64,000 nt of DNA from assembly GCA_018242725.1 (NCBI GenBank), contig JAFEBI010000014.1, positions 1-64,000 of the forward strand, read 5' to 3'. This document shows positions 34,635-42,934 of the stretch, piece after piece. The stretch is from Nitrospira sp. GTDB taxonomy: Bacteria > Nitrospirota > Nitrospiria > Nitrospirales > Nitrospiraceae. The notes under the pieces were generated by a model that did no database searches, was not told the origin of the DNA, and saw only the letters and a program-made list of their open reading frames with translations. Each line of letters starts with the position of its first letter. The first letter of the stretch is position 1. The translations under genes were made by a program, and so were the position numbers.

Positions 34635-35305
34635 GTACACTCCCTTACAAATGTGGTTGTGATGACAGACGGATCTGACTCTTCGAGCATAGCCCTCGTC
34701 CGATATCGCCGTCAAGGTTGCGGAGACGTGGGCGTGTCTGCATCCCATATGTTGCACCGTTTCGCTGCGAAGCCAGGCGGAGTTGCTGCAGCAAATCAGA
34801 GGTGAATGATATTCGGTCCTTCCTCAAGAAATTCCTGGTTACAGCCCATATGCGAAAAAACCGTATTGCTAAGAGCACTCAGGAAGTGGTACGTAACTGA
34901 CTGTCTCGCATTCACCTGTGGTGAGGAAACCTGATCGGTGCAGTACACCTGTGCCGCATTTTGTTCAGCGACTTACCCGAGTAGTGAAAATGAAGTCTGG
35001 CCCATGGGAGGAAGATGAACCTACTGTGTGACGGCCACAGTTCTGTGGTTTAGTATTGGTCCTGATCACAAGCACATACTGTGCTGGGCAATCTGCCCTG
35101 CCGCGCAGCAAGATCGGCGAGGAAGACACGTTGCGGGTAACGTGCAGCTCACTGGGGCGGTGGAGTTCCCCTACTAGATCCCCGAGTTTCGTGAGGGAGC
35201 TGGCAGTACTCCCTTCGTCTTTCCGTAAACTTTACGACACAGCCCTACATTATGCAGTAAGGGTATCAACGTCAACATCTGAACAGTGCCTGAGCAGGAC
35301 ATCTA
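34635..35305. other. Intergenic stretch, no gene seen
   Basis: About 670 bases separate the thioredoxin-like gene from the serC homologue. Frames on both strands are short or lack ribosome sites. A 12-codon frame from ATG 35014 has a good GGGAGGA ribosome site but no recognisable role. No clear sigma54 or FliA element was found. The promoter of the serC homologue presumably lies here. Confidence 0.4.
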
Positions 35306-36400
35306 GTGCGCACAGTTTACAATTTCTCGCCTGGGCCTGGTGCCCTCCCAGATTCAGTTATCCGACAAACGCAGGAAGCTCTTCACTGTGTCCCCGGAGG
35401 TCATATTTCGCTCTTAGGTCTCAATCACCGAACCTCCTTATTTGAGCATATTCTTGAAGAAACGGAGGACAATGTTCGCCGGTTATTACACATACCACCT
35501 GAGTATCACGTATTGTTTCTTCAAGGTGGAAGCAGCTTGCAATTTACTATGATTCCGATGGCGTTTCTGCGTGGAAGGACCCAACCAGCCGAATACTTCC
35601 ATACAGGATATTGGAGCAATAAGGCGATTCAGGAGGCTGCTTTTGAAGGTCCTGTGCGAGTTGTCTGGAGCGGCACCCCAGCCGGATTCAGACGATTACC
35701 CGATGCACCGGAATACCACATCAGTCCGACTGCGAGTTATTTCCATTACATTACCAATGAGACCGTTGAAGGCTTGCAGTTTGACTCGGTACCCGAATGT
35801 GGCCAGGTCCCGCTCGTGTGTGACATGTCTTCCGATTTTCTAGCTCGCAGTATTCCATTGGAACGCTACGGCCTGATTTATGCTCACGCACAAAAGAATC
35901 TCGGTCCCTCCGGTGTCACGGTGGTTATTCTGCATCAGGATCTGTTGGCCAAGTCGTCGCAAGGGCTGCCGACTATGCTGGACTATCGTACGCACTGTGA
36001 ATACCGGTCCAATTACAACACCCCCCCAGTATTTGCCATCTATGTGGTCTTGTTGGTCACGCGTTGGTTGCTCAACGAGATCGGCGGGATAAAGATTATG
36101 GAGGAAATTAATCGACAAAAAGCGGCTCAACTCTATCACGTGCTGGACGCAAGCCAGGGATTTTATTCCGGACGCGCCGCACCGAAGAATCGCTCGTTGA
36201 TGAATGTCACCTTTACGCTCCCTGATACGTCTGTGCAACAACGGTTCCTTGATGAGGCAACAGCAGCAGGGTTCTACGGCTTGCAAGGGCACCGTTCAGT
36301 CGGTGGCATCCGAGCATCGCTGTACAATGGTGTGACTCTCAAGGCGGTCGAAGCGCTATGCCATTTTATGGAAGCATTTCGGTTGCAACACGAATCTTAA
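35306..36400 (+). CDS. serC: Phosphoserine aminotransferase-like PLP enzyme
   Basis: The 364-residue protein has the SerC layout and length: NFSPGPGALP at the start, FLQGGSSLQFTMIPMAFL, the PLP lysine K197 in YAHAQKNLGPSG, and the C-terminal GHRSVGGIRASLYN signature. SerC transfers an amino group from glutamate to 3-phosphohydroxypyruvate in serine synthesis. One departure is visible: the segment usually reading S-x-x-E-x-SHR is SLLGLNHRT here, so substrate preference may have shifted. GTG 35306 is the start. It is followed after 15 bases by a GNAT gene, suggesting a two-gene unit inside an accessory block between fliA and flgF. It could be a relocated housekeeping gene or a specialised paralogue. 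Confidence 0.85.
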   Translation: MRTVYNFSPGPGALPDSVIRQTQEALHCVPGGHISLLGLNHRTSLFEHILEETEDNVRRLLHIPPEYHVLFLQGGSSLQFTMIPMAFLRGRTQPAEYFHTGYWSNKAIQEAAFEGPVRVVWSGTPAGFRRLPDAPEYHISPTASYFHYITNETVEGLQFDSVPECGQVPLVCDMSSDFLARSIPLERYGLIYAHAQKNLGPSGVTVVILHQDLLAKSSQGLPTMLDYRTHCEYRSNYNTPPVFAIYVVLLVTRWLLNEIGGIKIMEEINRQKAAQLYHVLDASQGFYSGRAAPKNRSLMNVTFTLPDTSVQQRFLDEATAAGFYGLQGHRSVGGIRASLYNGVTLKAVEALCHFMEAFRLQHES

Positions 36401-36415
36401 GAAGTCACTGCCTTC

Positions 36416-36928
36416 ATGCACATACGACATTTTGCTAAAGAAGACATCAATGGCGTGCAGCTCCTAATCAGCAGCCAACGCTCGCTTGTGTTATATCCAC
36501 CTTATACCTACTGGCTCATTTCACACTTCTTCGCATCAACGTCCTTTGTGCTTGAACATGAAGGCCGTATTATTGGGTATATCGGTGGTCTCCCCATCAA
36601 CAACAAAAAGATTTTATTTATTTGGCATTACATTGCCCACACCACTTTTCGAGGGAGAATCAGTGGCTATGGGTTGATCAACACCGTTATTGATCTCGGC
36701 TTGGAACAGGGGTACCAATTTCTTCAGTGTACAATTCGCCAAGACAATCTCAAAAGCTACAACAGCATGAAGCGGGCTCTACAGCGGCGAGGCCTCAAAC
36801 TGGAACCGAGGGGCACCGAAAGGCTGTATGATGTTACCAGCAATGAAACGATTACCTTCAATATGTATCAATGTCCGTTGCAGTGTGACGTGACCCCCAA
36901 CCAGAAAAGTAAGCCAGGAGAAGCGTGA
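36416..36928 (+). CDS. GNAT-family N-acetyltransferase
   Basis: The 170-residue protein follows the GNAT fold order: MHIRHFAKEDINGVQLLI, a central strand FVLEHEGRIIGYIGGLPI, then the acetyl-CoA binding segment (HTTFRGRISGYGLINTVIDLGLEQGY, a diverged Q/RxxGxG/A) and LQCTIRQDNLKSYNSMKRALQRRGLKL. The style is near diaminobutyrate acetyltransferases (EctA-like), but substrate cannot be assigned. It starts 15 bases after the serC homologue, so the two may act in one pathway that makes an N-acetylated amino compound. DNA here is somewhat richer in AT than the flanking flagellar genes, consistent with later acquisition. Confidence 0.75.
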   Translation: MHIRHFAKEDINGVQLLISSQRSLVLYPPYTYWLISHFFASTSFVLEHEGRIIGYIGGLPINNKKILFIWHYIAHTTFRGRISGYGLINTVIDLGLEQGYQFLQCTIRQDNLKSYNSMKRALQRRGLKLEPRGTERLYDVTSNETITFNMYQCPLQCDVTPNQKSKPGEA

Positions 36929-37174
36929 GGAACGGGCAGAGAGAGGGTGTCTCGTCCGCGCGGACAGTGAAGGTTTTAGTGGTAAGCCGCTCCCTCATTT
37001 CCTGCCGAATCCCGCCTCAGCGCCGTCTCGAGGCCTGAAGCCGACTGCTGTCTGAGTGATTATTCTCGGTTTCACCATCCGCATTTCGCTCGTCCGCCTC
37101 ATGGTGAGCAGGCGAGTCCGCCATCCTCACGGACAATGGTCTCGCTTACATGGTTCTCCTAGCAACTGTTCTTG
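36929..37174. other. Short gene-free stretch before the IS remnant
   Basis: About 245 bases without a supportable gene. It may include the far end of the degraded insertion element, but no terminal repeat could be recognised. Confidence 0.3.
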
Positions 37175-37520
37175 TCAGCCTGACTCTTGTGGGTGGATGT
37201 TCCGCTCGGTCTTCGCCTCTGACGCAAACACATCGATGCCCGCCCAGACCTCCGCTGGGGTCCGCCCTCGCAAGTGATCATGCGGCCGATCATGGTTGTA
37301 CCAGGTCCCCACTTGTTGCAACGCTACCGCGAGTTCTTGTCCGTTCATAATCAGCTCCATTGCTAATGCCCGTTTCACTATGCCGATGCATCATTCCACT
37401 CGTCCGTATTGCCGGGGACAGCCGGGCTCGGTGCATGGATGCCTGATCCCCAGCAGCCGAAGGCACCACCATCGAAATTACTGTGACATGAAGACGGTTT
37501 CATTGTTGGTGTGTAGAAAT
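37175..37520 (-). pseudogene. Transposase (integrase-core type) remnant with stop codons
   Basis: On the minus strand one frame reads RLLGIRHPCTEPGCPRQYGRVE, a stop, CIGIVKRALAMELIMNG and then WYNHDRPHDHLRGRTPAEVWAGIDVF. This is the C-terminal half of an integrase-core transposase: related intact copies keep GRIERFFGTLK across the position where the stop lies. Further upstream the frame has another stop and a TNNETVF stretch where relatives have TDNE, so an active-site aspartate is also lost. The N-terminal half is absent. It marks old transposition in the block between fliA and flgF. Confidence 0.75.
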
Positions 37521-37798
37521 TGTGGCCGGCTTTAGATCACGAACAGCATGAACAGGTCTTTAGCGGCGGTGCGTGCCGTCGTGTCCGATCAGCCAGAGGA
37601 AGGAGAAGGTCTGCGATGAGCATGAAGGGGGTTGGGTGTCGTTCCAGGAAAAATATGCCGCTCGCTGGGTAGAATCTTTCCTGGCTGAACGGCTGCTGAA
37701 TCGAGCAGCACGATGTTCTTTATTCACCATTGCCGTGATCCCTTCAGATTTCATTGGTTTTGAATTGTGAATCCAGACAATGGGCAGGGTGAAGACCT
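37521..37798. other. Intergenic stretch before flgF
   Basis: About 280 bases contain the second copy of the 38-base repeat and no supportable gene. Open frames here lack ribosome sites and resemble decayed coding sequence. The flgF promoter begins at its right end. Confidence 0.35.
37645..37682 (+). repeat. Imperfect 38-base repeat, copy 2
   Basis: It matches 33791-33828 at 32 of 38 positions in the same orientation. It lies next to the transposase remnant, about 120 bases before the flgF promoter. Confidence 0.55.
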
Positions 37799-37814
37799 TG
37801 GCACAAGGGTTGCT
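37799..37814 (+). promoter_or_regulatory. Sigma54 promoter before flgF
   Basis: TGGCAC (37799-37804) and TTGCT (37810-37814) match the -24/-12 consensus perfectly with GG and GC ten bases apart. The element lies 35 bases before the flgF ATG and should drive flgF-G-A-H-x-I-J. It is the best sigma54 match in the window. Confidence 0.85.
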
Positions 37815-37848
37815 GTCTTTGTGTCGAGACCAATAAGGAGTTGCTCAG

Positions 37849-38619
37849 ATGAATCGTGGTATCTATCCAATCCTCTCCGGTGCGTTGGCTCATGAGCGGC
37901 GGATGCAAGTCTTCGCCAATAACATGGCGAATGTGAATACGGCTGGCTTCAAGCAAGACGAGCAGGCCTTCAAAGCCATTTTCCCCAGATACCAGGCGGT
38001 CATTCCTGCGATCGGCCGGAATGCGGGATTGGCCCAGCAAATTGTGGCCAGGCCATTTGGAGCGACCGAACGCGCATTCGTTGCGCCGCACACGATGAAG
38101 ACCACGTTCGAAGCCGGTCGTATCAGGCTCACCGGCAATCCGCTGGATCTCGCGATTCAGGGGAGAGGGTTTTTGGAAGTGGAGACACCACAAGGGGTTC
38201 GATACACCAGGAACGGCATGTTGTCGTTGGACAATCAGCGCAGGTTAGTGAATGGGCTGGGTTATCCTGTGATGGGAACGAAAGGGGAAATCAAGATTCC
38301 CCCAGGGAAGGTAGAAATCACTCCTCAAGGCGATATCAGAGTGGATGACAAGCCCGTGACGACGATTAAAATCATGGATTTTCCAGATGACGAGATGCCG
38401 GTCAAGTCCGCCGAAGGGCTGTTTGCGTCCGAGAAAGGCAAACCGGTCAAGAACCCTCAGATTCTGGCCGGGCATATCGAGGAATCAAACGTCAATTCAA
38501 TCGGTGAAATGGTAAAGATGATTGAGGGAATGCGGAGTTACGAATCCGCGCAAAAACTCATTCAAACGCTCGATCGGATGGCTGAGGTGGCGATTCAAGA
38601 CATCGGGCGAGTCGCATAG
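37849..38619 (+). CDS. flgF: Flagellar basal-body rod protein FlgF
   Basis: The 256-residue rod protein opens with NRGIYPILSGALAHERRMQVFANNMANVNTAGFKQDE, shows PLDLAIQGRGFLEVETPQGVRYTRNGMLSLD, and ends with NVNSIGEMVKMIEGMRSYESAQKLIQTLDRM. These are the FlgE/F/G family features. The first-position assignment to FlgF follows from its place directly upstream of flgG and from length. It forms the proximal rod. It opens an operon behind a near-perfect sigma54 promoter, just after the accessory block. Confidence 0.93.
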   Translation: MNRGIYPILSGALAHERRMQVFANNMANVNTAGFKQDEQAFKAIFPRYQAVIPAIGRNAGLAQQIVARPFGATERAFVAPHTMKTTFEAGRIRLTGNPLDLAIQGRGFLEVETPQGVRYTRNGMLSLDNQRRLVNGLGYPVMGTKGEIKIPPGKVEITPQGDIRVDDKPVTTIKIMDFPDDEMPVKSAEGLFASEKGKPVKNPQILAGHIEESNVNSIGEMVKMIEGMRSYESAQKLIQTLDRMAEVAIQDIGRVA

Positions 38620-38682
38620 GGACAGCGCGCACGTCATTTCAGGCCAGACCTGTATGAATTACCACTGTAAGGGAGAGCTCCA

Positions 38683-39474
38683 ATGATTCGTGCCATGTGG
38701 ACCGCCGCAACGGGGATGACGGCTCAGCAGATCAATGTCGATACCATCGCGCACAACCTTGCCAACGTGAACACCAATTCCTTTAAGCGAAGCCGAGCCG
38801 AGTTTGCTGACCTGGTCTATCAAATCCAGCGACTTCCCGGTACAAATGCCTCGAATGTCGGCGTCTTCCCCGTTGGGATTCAGGTCGGGACGGGGGTCCG
38901 TCCGACCACCGTGGCGAAAGAATGGCTGCAAGGGAATATGCGTCAAACGAATAATGAGACGGATCTGGCGATCGACGGCAACGGGTTTTTCCAAGTATCC
39001 CGTCCGGACGGCACCATCATGTACACCAGGAACGGCTCATTCAAGCGAGACAACGTCGGGAACCTCGTCACCGGTGACGGCGATCTGCTGAATCCAGTCA
39101 TTACTATTCCGTCCGGCGCGCTCAAGGTGGATATTGGTCAAGATGGTACCGTGTCTGTGCTGCTCCCCGGTGTGACTCAAGCTTCACAAGTCGGTCAGAT
39201 CCAGCTGACCCGGTTCGACAATCCCTCAGGTTTGGTGGCAATGGGGAACAACCTGTTCATCGATAGTTTTGCATCGGGTCCTCCCACACAAGGAACCGGA
39301 GGATTCACGACCGGATTCGGCACGATTCAACAGGGATTTCTGGAGAGCTCGAATGTCAATCTCGCTGAGGAGATGGTCAACATGATCATTGCCCAGCGCA
39401 GCTATGAGATCAATTCGAAGACGATTCAGGCCTCCGATGAGATGATGGCCATTGCCAACAATCTGCGACGGTAG
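38683..39474 (+). CDS. flgG: Flagellar distal rod protein FlgG
   Basis: The 263-residue protein reads MIRAMWTAATGMTAQQINVDTIAHNLANVNTNSFKRSRAEFADLVYQ, the classic FlgG start. It has TDLAIDGNGFFQVSRPDGT and the C-terminal SNVNLAEEMVNMIIAQRSYEINSKTIQASDEMM. Length equals that of E. coli FlgG. It forms the distal rod. A GGGAGAG ribosome site precedes the ATG, and flgA starts nine bases after the stop. Confidence 0.97.
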   Translation: MIRAMWTAATGMTAQQINVDTIAHNLANVNTNSFKRSRAEFADLVYQIQRLPGTNASNVGVFPVGIQVGTGVRPTTVAKEWLQGNMRQTNNETDLAIDGNGFFQVSRPDGTIMYTRNGSFKRDNVGNLVTGDGDLLNPVITIPSGALKVDIGQDGTVSVLLPGVTQASQVGQIQLTRFDNPSGLVAMGNNLFIDSFASGPPTQGTGGFTTGFGTIQQGFLESSNVNLAEEMVNMIIAQRSYEINSKTIQASDEMMAIANNLRR

Positions 39475-39483
39475 GGGGGAAGC

Positions 39484-40284
39484 ATGGTGAGGATCGGGAT
39501 CGTGCTCATATCGCTCTGGGTGGGGTGGCTGAGCGGGACTTCTGTGGTCTCTGCAGGGAGCAAAGTCGATACAGGCACCGTCACACTGGTCAATGCGGGG
39601 CACGAGCTGAGATCTGTCGGGAAAGAGCGCGAGAAACCGACCACGCAAGAGCTCAACGCCGAACTGTTCCAAGGAGCGATTCATCGATATCTGGAGCAAG
39701 CGTGGTCACAAAAAGTGAAGACGATCACCGTGACGGTGCTGGATCCAGCCGAACCGATTTCTGTGCCGTCGGGAATCATCGAGTTTCACGTATTACCGAC
39801 CGGTTCCAACGATGGCCTTGGGAGACGGGTCTTCCCAGTTTCAGTTGCAGTGGGCGGAAAAGCCTGGAAAACGATCCAGGTCTTGGCGGATGTCTCGGCG
39901 ATGGTCGAGGCCATCGTTCCCACACGTCTGTTGAAGACGGAGGAGTTGATCGACGGCGCGGATCTCAAGACCACGCGCATTCGAATTCACCAGTGGAATC
40001 ACCAGTTTGTGACTGAGCGCGATGAGGTGATCGGCAAGAGCGCCGCCCGACCACTCCCGCCTGATACGCCATTGCGTCCAACCTTTGTGAAGCTTCCACT
40101 CATTGTGAAGAAGGGGGACCGAGTTTTGATTGAGGCGCGTCGAGGAGGTCTGTCGATTCAGACCTATGGGATCACAAAAACAAGCGGTCAAGTTGGGCAG
40201 ACCATTATGGTTGCGAATCTGGATTCCGGAAGAGAGCTGAGAGCGAAGGTTGTAGCGCCTAGTCTGGTACAGGTTGAGTTCTAG
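39484..40284 (+). CDS. flgA: Flagellar P-ring assembly chaperone FlgA
   Basis: The 266-residue protein has a signal peptide (VRIGIVLISLWVGWLSGTSVVSAG). The C-terminal SAF-type domain contains VVPTRLLKTEELIDGADL-like and PLIVKKGDRVLIEARRGGLSIQTYG segments, which match FlgA. It is a periplasmic chaperone for FlgI. Family conservation is weak, so the call relies partly on its place between flgG and flgH. GGGGAAGC precedes the ATG. Confidence 0.9.
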   Translation: MVRIGIVLISLWVGWLSGTSVVSAGSKVDTGTVTLVNAGHELRSVGKEREKPTTQELNAELFQGAIHRYLEQAWSQKVKTITVTVLDPAEPISVPSGIIEFHVLPTGSNDGLGRRVFPVSVAVGGKAWKTIQVLADVSAMVEAIVPTRLLKTEELIDGADLKTTRIRIHQWNHQFVTERDEVIGKSAARPLPPDTPLRPTFVKLPLIVKKGDRVLIEARRGGLSIQTYGITKTSGQVGQTIMVANLDSGRELRAKVVAPSLVQVEF

Positions 40285-40290
40285 GAGCGT

Positions 40291-41010
40291 ATGGTGAGTT
40301 TCCCAGTATCCGCCCATCGAGCACAGTTGAGACGTGCCATTGCGGCACTCGGGATTATGGCCGTGATGTTTTTGCACGGCTGTTCAAGTCCGCCAAGCCC
40401 GTCGAGCAAAGTGACTCTGCCGCTGATTCCTCCTCCCAAGACGCTTGGCTCGCTCTGGCAGGAAGAAAACGGACGAGCCTATCTGTATGAGGACATGCGT
40501 GCCATGCGGATCGGGGATATTCTGACCGTGAAAGTCTCCGAAGTTCATAAAGGATCCAAGTCCGCCGATACGGCGGTTCAACGAGATTCGACGATTAAGA
40601 ACGGCATGGTCGGGAGCGGGATGGGATATATAGGGCTTCCTGGGATCCGTTTCAGCGATGAAACGAAACGCGGGTTCGGAATCAATGCAAGCGCCAATAA
40701 CAAGTTCGACGGGAAAGGCTCCACCAATCGTGAAGGCACATTGACAGGGACCATCTCTGCGATCGTCACGGAGGTGCTTTCCAACGGGGATCTTCGGATC
40801 GAGGGGCGGAGGGAAGTCACCGTCAACAGCGAGAAGCAGCTGATGACCATCGGCGGGATCGTTCGTCGTGTGGATGTGGATACCAAGAATACCGTGGCGT
40901 CGAGTGCCATCGCTGATGCGAAAATCGAGTATTCCGGGTTGGGTGTGTTGGACGATGTCCAACGGCCTGGCTGGTTTGTTCGAATTCTGGATTGGATCTA
41001 TCCGTTCTAA
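40291..41010 (+). CDS. flgH: Flagellar L-ring lipoprotein FlgH
   Basis: The 239-residue protein has a lipoprotein signal ending in MFLHGC, with the lipidated cysteine near residue 31. The FlgH core reads GSLWQEENGRAYLYEDMRAMRIGDILTVKVSE, GTLTGTISAIVTEVLSNGDLRIEGRREVTVNSEKQ and SSAIADAKIEYSGLGVLDDVQRPGWFVRILDWIYPF. It forms the outer-membrane L ring, direct evidence for a Gram-negative envelope. It follows flgA by six bases. Confidence 0.96.
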   Translation: MVSFPVSAHRAQLRRAIAALGIMAVMFLHGCSSPPSPSSKVTLPLIPPPKTLGSLWQEENGRAYLYEDMRAMRIGDILTVKVSEVHKGSKSADTAVQRDSTIKNGMVGSGMGYIGLPGIRFSDETKRGFGINASANNKFDGKGSTNREGTLTGTISAIVTEVLSNGDLRIEGRREVTVNSEKQLMTIGGIVRRVDVDTKNTVASSAIADAKIEYSGLGVLDDVQRPGWFVRILDWIYPF

Positions 41011-41023
41011 GGAGGGTGTCGTT

Positions 41024-41308
41024 ATGCCCGCTCCGATGAGGCGCGCGGTTCCCAGAAAAACATCTTCCAAACGGCGAGTGGTGAATGTGCAATCGTTGCA
41101 ACTGATGGTTAGAAGTGGAGTCGTACGTAGGGCAGACGCTATGCCTCCGCTTCCGATTAAGCGAGCTCGTGTGCAACTATCGGATCAACAGCAACGAGCC
41201 ATTTGTAAAGAAGGCGTGCAAGAGCAAGGGTGGTTGTCACGTGTCATTTTTGGCCCGAAACCGAATCCCGCGCTCACGAAGCGTTCCTCATTCGAGGGAG
41301 GACAATAG
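41024..41308 (+). CDS. Small basic protein between flgH and flgI
   Basis: This 94-residue protein starts at ATG 41024 behind a strong AAGGAGGG site, 13 bases after flgH, and ends four bases before flgI, so it belongs to the operon. The N-terminal half is very basic (MRRAVPRKTSSKRRVVNV), followed by QLMVRSGVVRRADAMPPLPIKRARVQL and an end with GWLSRVIFGPKPNPAL. There is no signal peptide or membrane helix, so it should stay in the cytoplasm unless it is a type III export substrate. No family is recognised. Placement between two ring genes suggests a role in ring assembly or regulation; a nucleic-acid-binding role would fit its charge. Function unknown. Confidence 0.75.
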   Translation: MPAPMRRAVPRKTSSKRRVVNVQSLQLMVRSGVVRRADAMPPLPIKRARVQLSDQQQRAICKEGVQEQGWLSRVIFGPKPNPALTKRSSFEGGQ

Positions 41309-41312
41309 CTGT

Positions 41313-42446
41313 ATGGTGTTACGGTGGCTGGTGTTGCTGTTCTTCTTGACGGCTGGCTTCCTCTGGCCTGTGAATGCCGATGCCGTGAGGATCAAGGATA
41401 TCGGCGCGATTGAGGGAGTGCGTGAAAACCAACTGCTCGGCTATGGCTTGGTGGTTGGATTAGACAGCACCGGCGATCGTGTGATCGGTGGACAGTTTAC
41501 GATTCAAGCGATGATGTCGATGTTGAACAAGATGGGGGTCCATCTTGTCATCGACCCCATTCAACTCCTGACGAGGAATATCGCGTCGGTGATGGTCACT
41601 GCGAAACTTCCTCCGTTCTCGAAGCCCGGCATGACGTTGGATGCCGTGGTTTCCTCAATGGCCAACGCAAAGAGTTTACAAGGAGGCACCTTACTATTGA
41701 CGCCCCTTAAGGCAGCGAACCAGCAAGTATTTGCCGTAGCGCAAGGGCCCGTTTCAATCGGAGGATTTCTTGGCGGCACCGGCGGGGCCGGTGGGGCGAC
41801 AGTGGCCAAAAATCATCAGGCGGCAGGTGTGGTGCCGAGTGGGGCCATTATTGAAAAAGAACTTCCCGTCGACATCGATTCGTGGGAGACCGTCTCCGTT
41901 CTGCTCCGTCATCCGGATTTCACGACGGCGATTCGGACGGCCGAGGCCATTGAGCATGCGTTTGGGAAGGGGAGTGCGTCAGCCGTCAACGCCGGCTACA
42001 TCAAGGCGACGATTCCTCCGGTGTTTCATGGCCGGGTTGTTGAATATATTGCGTCGATTGAAGGGCTTGATGTATCCGTCGATGCCATTGCGAAGGTCGT
42101 TGTCAATGAGCGAACGGGTACGGTCGTCCTTGGAGAACACGTTCGGATCTCAACCTGTGCCATTTCTCATGGGAACCTCACCATTTCAGTCAAAAATACG
42201 TTGAATGTGTCTCAGCCGGCGGCGCCGCTTGTGGGGAATGCCGCAGGACAAACCACTGTCACCCCCGATGTCCAGACCGAGGTCAAAGAGCAGGAGTCTC
42301 GGCTGATCGTCGTCGATGAAACAGTTACTTTGGGAGAGGTTGTCCAGGCCCTCAACGCCGTAGGGGTCACGCCTCGGGATCTGGTAGCGATTCTCTCGGC
42401 GCTCAAGTCGGCCGGGGCCCTTCAGGCGAATCTGGAGATCATTTGA
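41313..42446 (+). CDS. flgI: Flagellar P-ring protein FlgI
   Basis: The 377-residue protein has a signal peptide (VLRWLVLLFFLTAGFLWPVNADA) and the FlgI hallmarks RIKDIGAIEGVRENQLLGYGLVVGLDSTGD, NIASVMVTAKLPPFSKPGMTLD, VVVNERTGTVVLGEHVRIS and the C-terminal LNAVGVTPRDLVAILSALKSAGAL. It forms the periplasmic P ring. ATG 41313 follows GGGAGGACA; the longer frame upstream overlaps the small basic gene and lacks a signal peptide. flgJ follows after eight bases. Confidence 0.96.
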   Translation: MVLRWLVLLFFLTAGFLWPVNADAVRIKDIGAIEGVRENQLLGYGLVVGLDSTGDRVIGGQFTIQAMMSMLNKMGVHLVIDPIQLLTRNIASVMVTAKLPPFSKPGMTLDAVVSSMANAKSLQGGTLLLTPLKAANQQVFAVAQGPVSIGGFLGGTGGAGGATVAKNHQAAGVVPSGAIIEKELPVDIDSWETVSVLLRHPDFTTAIRTAEAIEHAFGKGSASAVNAGYIKATIPPVFHGRVVEYIASIEGLDVSVDAIAKVVVNERTGTVVLGEHVRISTCAISHGNLTISVKNTLNVSQPAAPLVGNAAGQTTVTPDVQTEVKEQESRLIVVDETVTLGEVVQALNAVGVTPRDLVAILSALKSAGALQANLEII

Positions 42447-42454
42447 GGACTGCT

Positions 42455-42862
42455 ATGGATGGGATCACCCAAACAGGCTTGGAGAAGAGTCGGGCGTTCA
42501 TGTCGGCACCATTATATATGGATCCTGGGACGCTGCTCCCCCCAAGTCAGCCGCATAATCATCCTAACCCATTGATGGTACAGGATGTTATGAAGGAGCG
42601 TCAGAAACTGATCGAGGCCGGGAAACAGTTTGAGTCCTATTTTGTTTCGCATTTACTGAAGGTTATGAGAGAAACCGTCCCTCAGGGAGCGATAGCCAAT
42701 AAACAGGGTGCGTATTTCCATTCATTCTATGATGAGGAAATCGGACGCCGAGCGGCAGAATCTGGGGGAATCGGCATTGCTCGAATGGTTCAAGAGCACG
42801 CAGAAAAATATTTTTCAGGCTTCCCTATAAGACACTCAAGTTTTCCTGTGAGGGACCGATAA
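42455..42862 (+). CDS. flgJ: Rod-binding protein FlgJ, N-terminal domain only
   Basis: The 135-residue protein matches the rod-cap domain of FlgJ (ERQKLIEAGKQFESYFVSHLLKVMRETVPQGAI, FHSFYDEEIGRRAAESGGIGIARMVQEH). The C-terminal peptidoglycan-hydrolase domain found in enteric FlgJ is absent, as in many other phyla, so a separate lytic enzyme must open the wall. ATG 42455 follows TTGAGGA; an upstream in-frame TTG is less likely. A FliA-type promoter overlaps its stop codon. Confidence 0.92.
   Translation: MDGITQTGLEKSRAFMSAPLYMDPGTLLPPSQPHNHPNPLMVQDVMKERQKLIEAGKQFESYFVSHLLKVMRETVPQGAIANKQGAYFHSFYDEEIGRRAAESGGIGIARMVQEHAEKYFSGFPIRHSSFPVRDR
42836..42862 (+). promoter_or_regulatory. FliA (sigma28) promoter before flgM
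   Basis: TCAA (42836-42839), 15 bases, then ACCGATAA (42855-42862) matches the sigma28 consensus and spacing almost perfectly; GTTT follows TCAA as in the extended -35 box. It overlaps the end of flgJ and lies about 73 bases before flgM. It would let FliA drive flgM-flgN-flgK-flgL. Confidence 0.8.
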
Positions 42863-42934
42863 GAAACTCGACAGGGCCAAAGGGCACTGATCGTTCAGGA
42901 CACAAATTGGAGGAGTTGGGGAAGGAGTAGGACG

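Noticed and set aside
35056-35445. 129-codon open frame upstream of and overlapping the serC homologue
   Set aside because: Composition is Ser/Thr/Arg-rich and unlike a folded protein, there is no ribosome site, and it overlaps the clearly coding serC frame.
37560-37754. 64-codon minus-strand frame before flgF
   Set aside because: It lacks a ribosome site and includes the 38-base repeat, whose other copy is not open in the same way.
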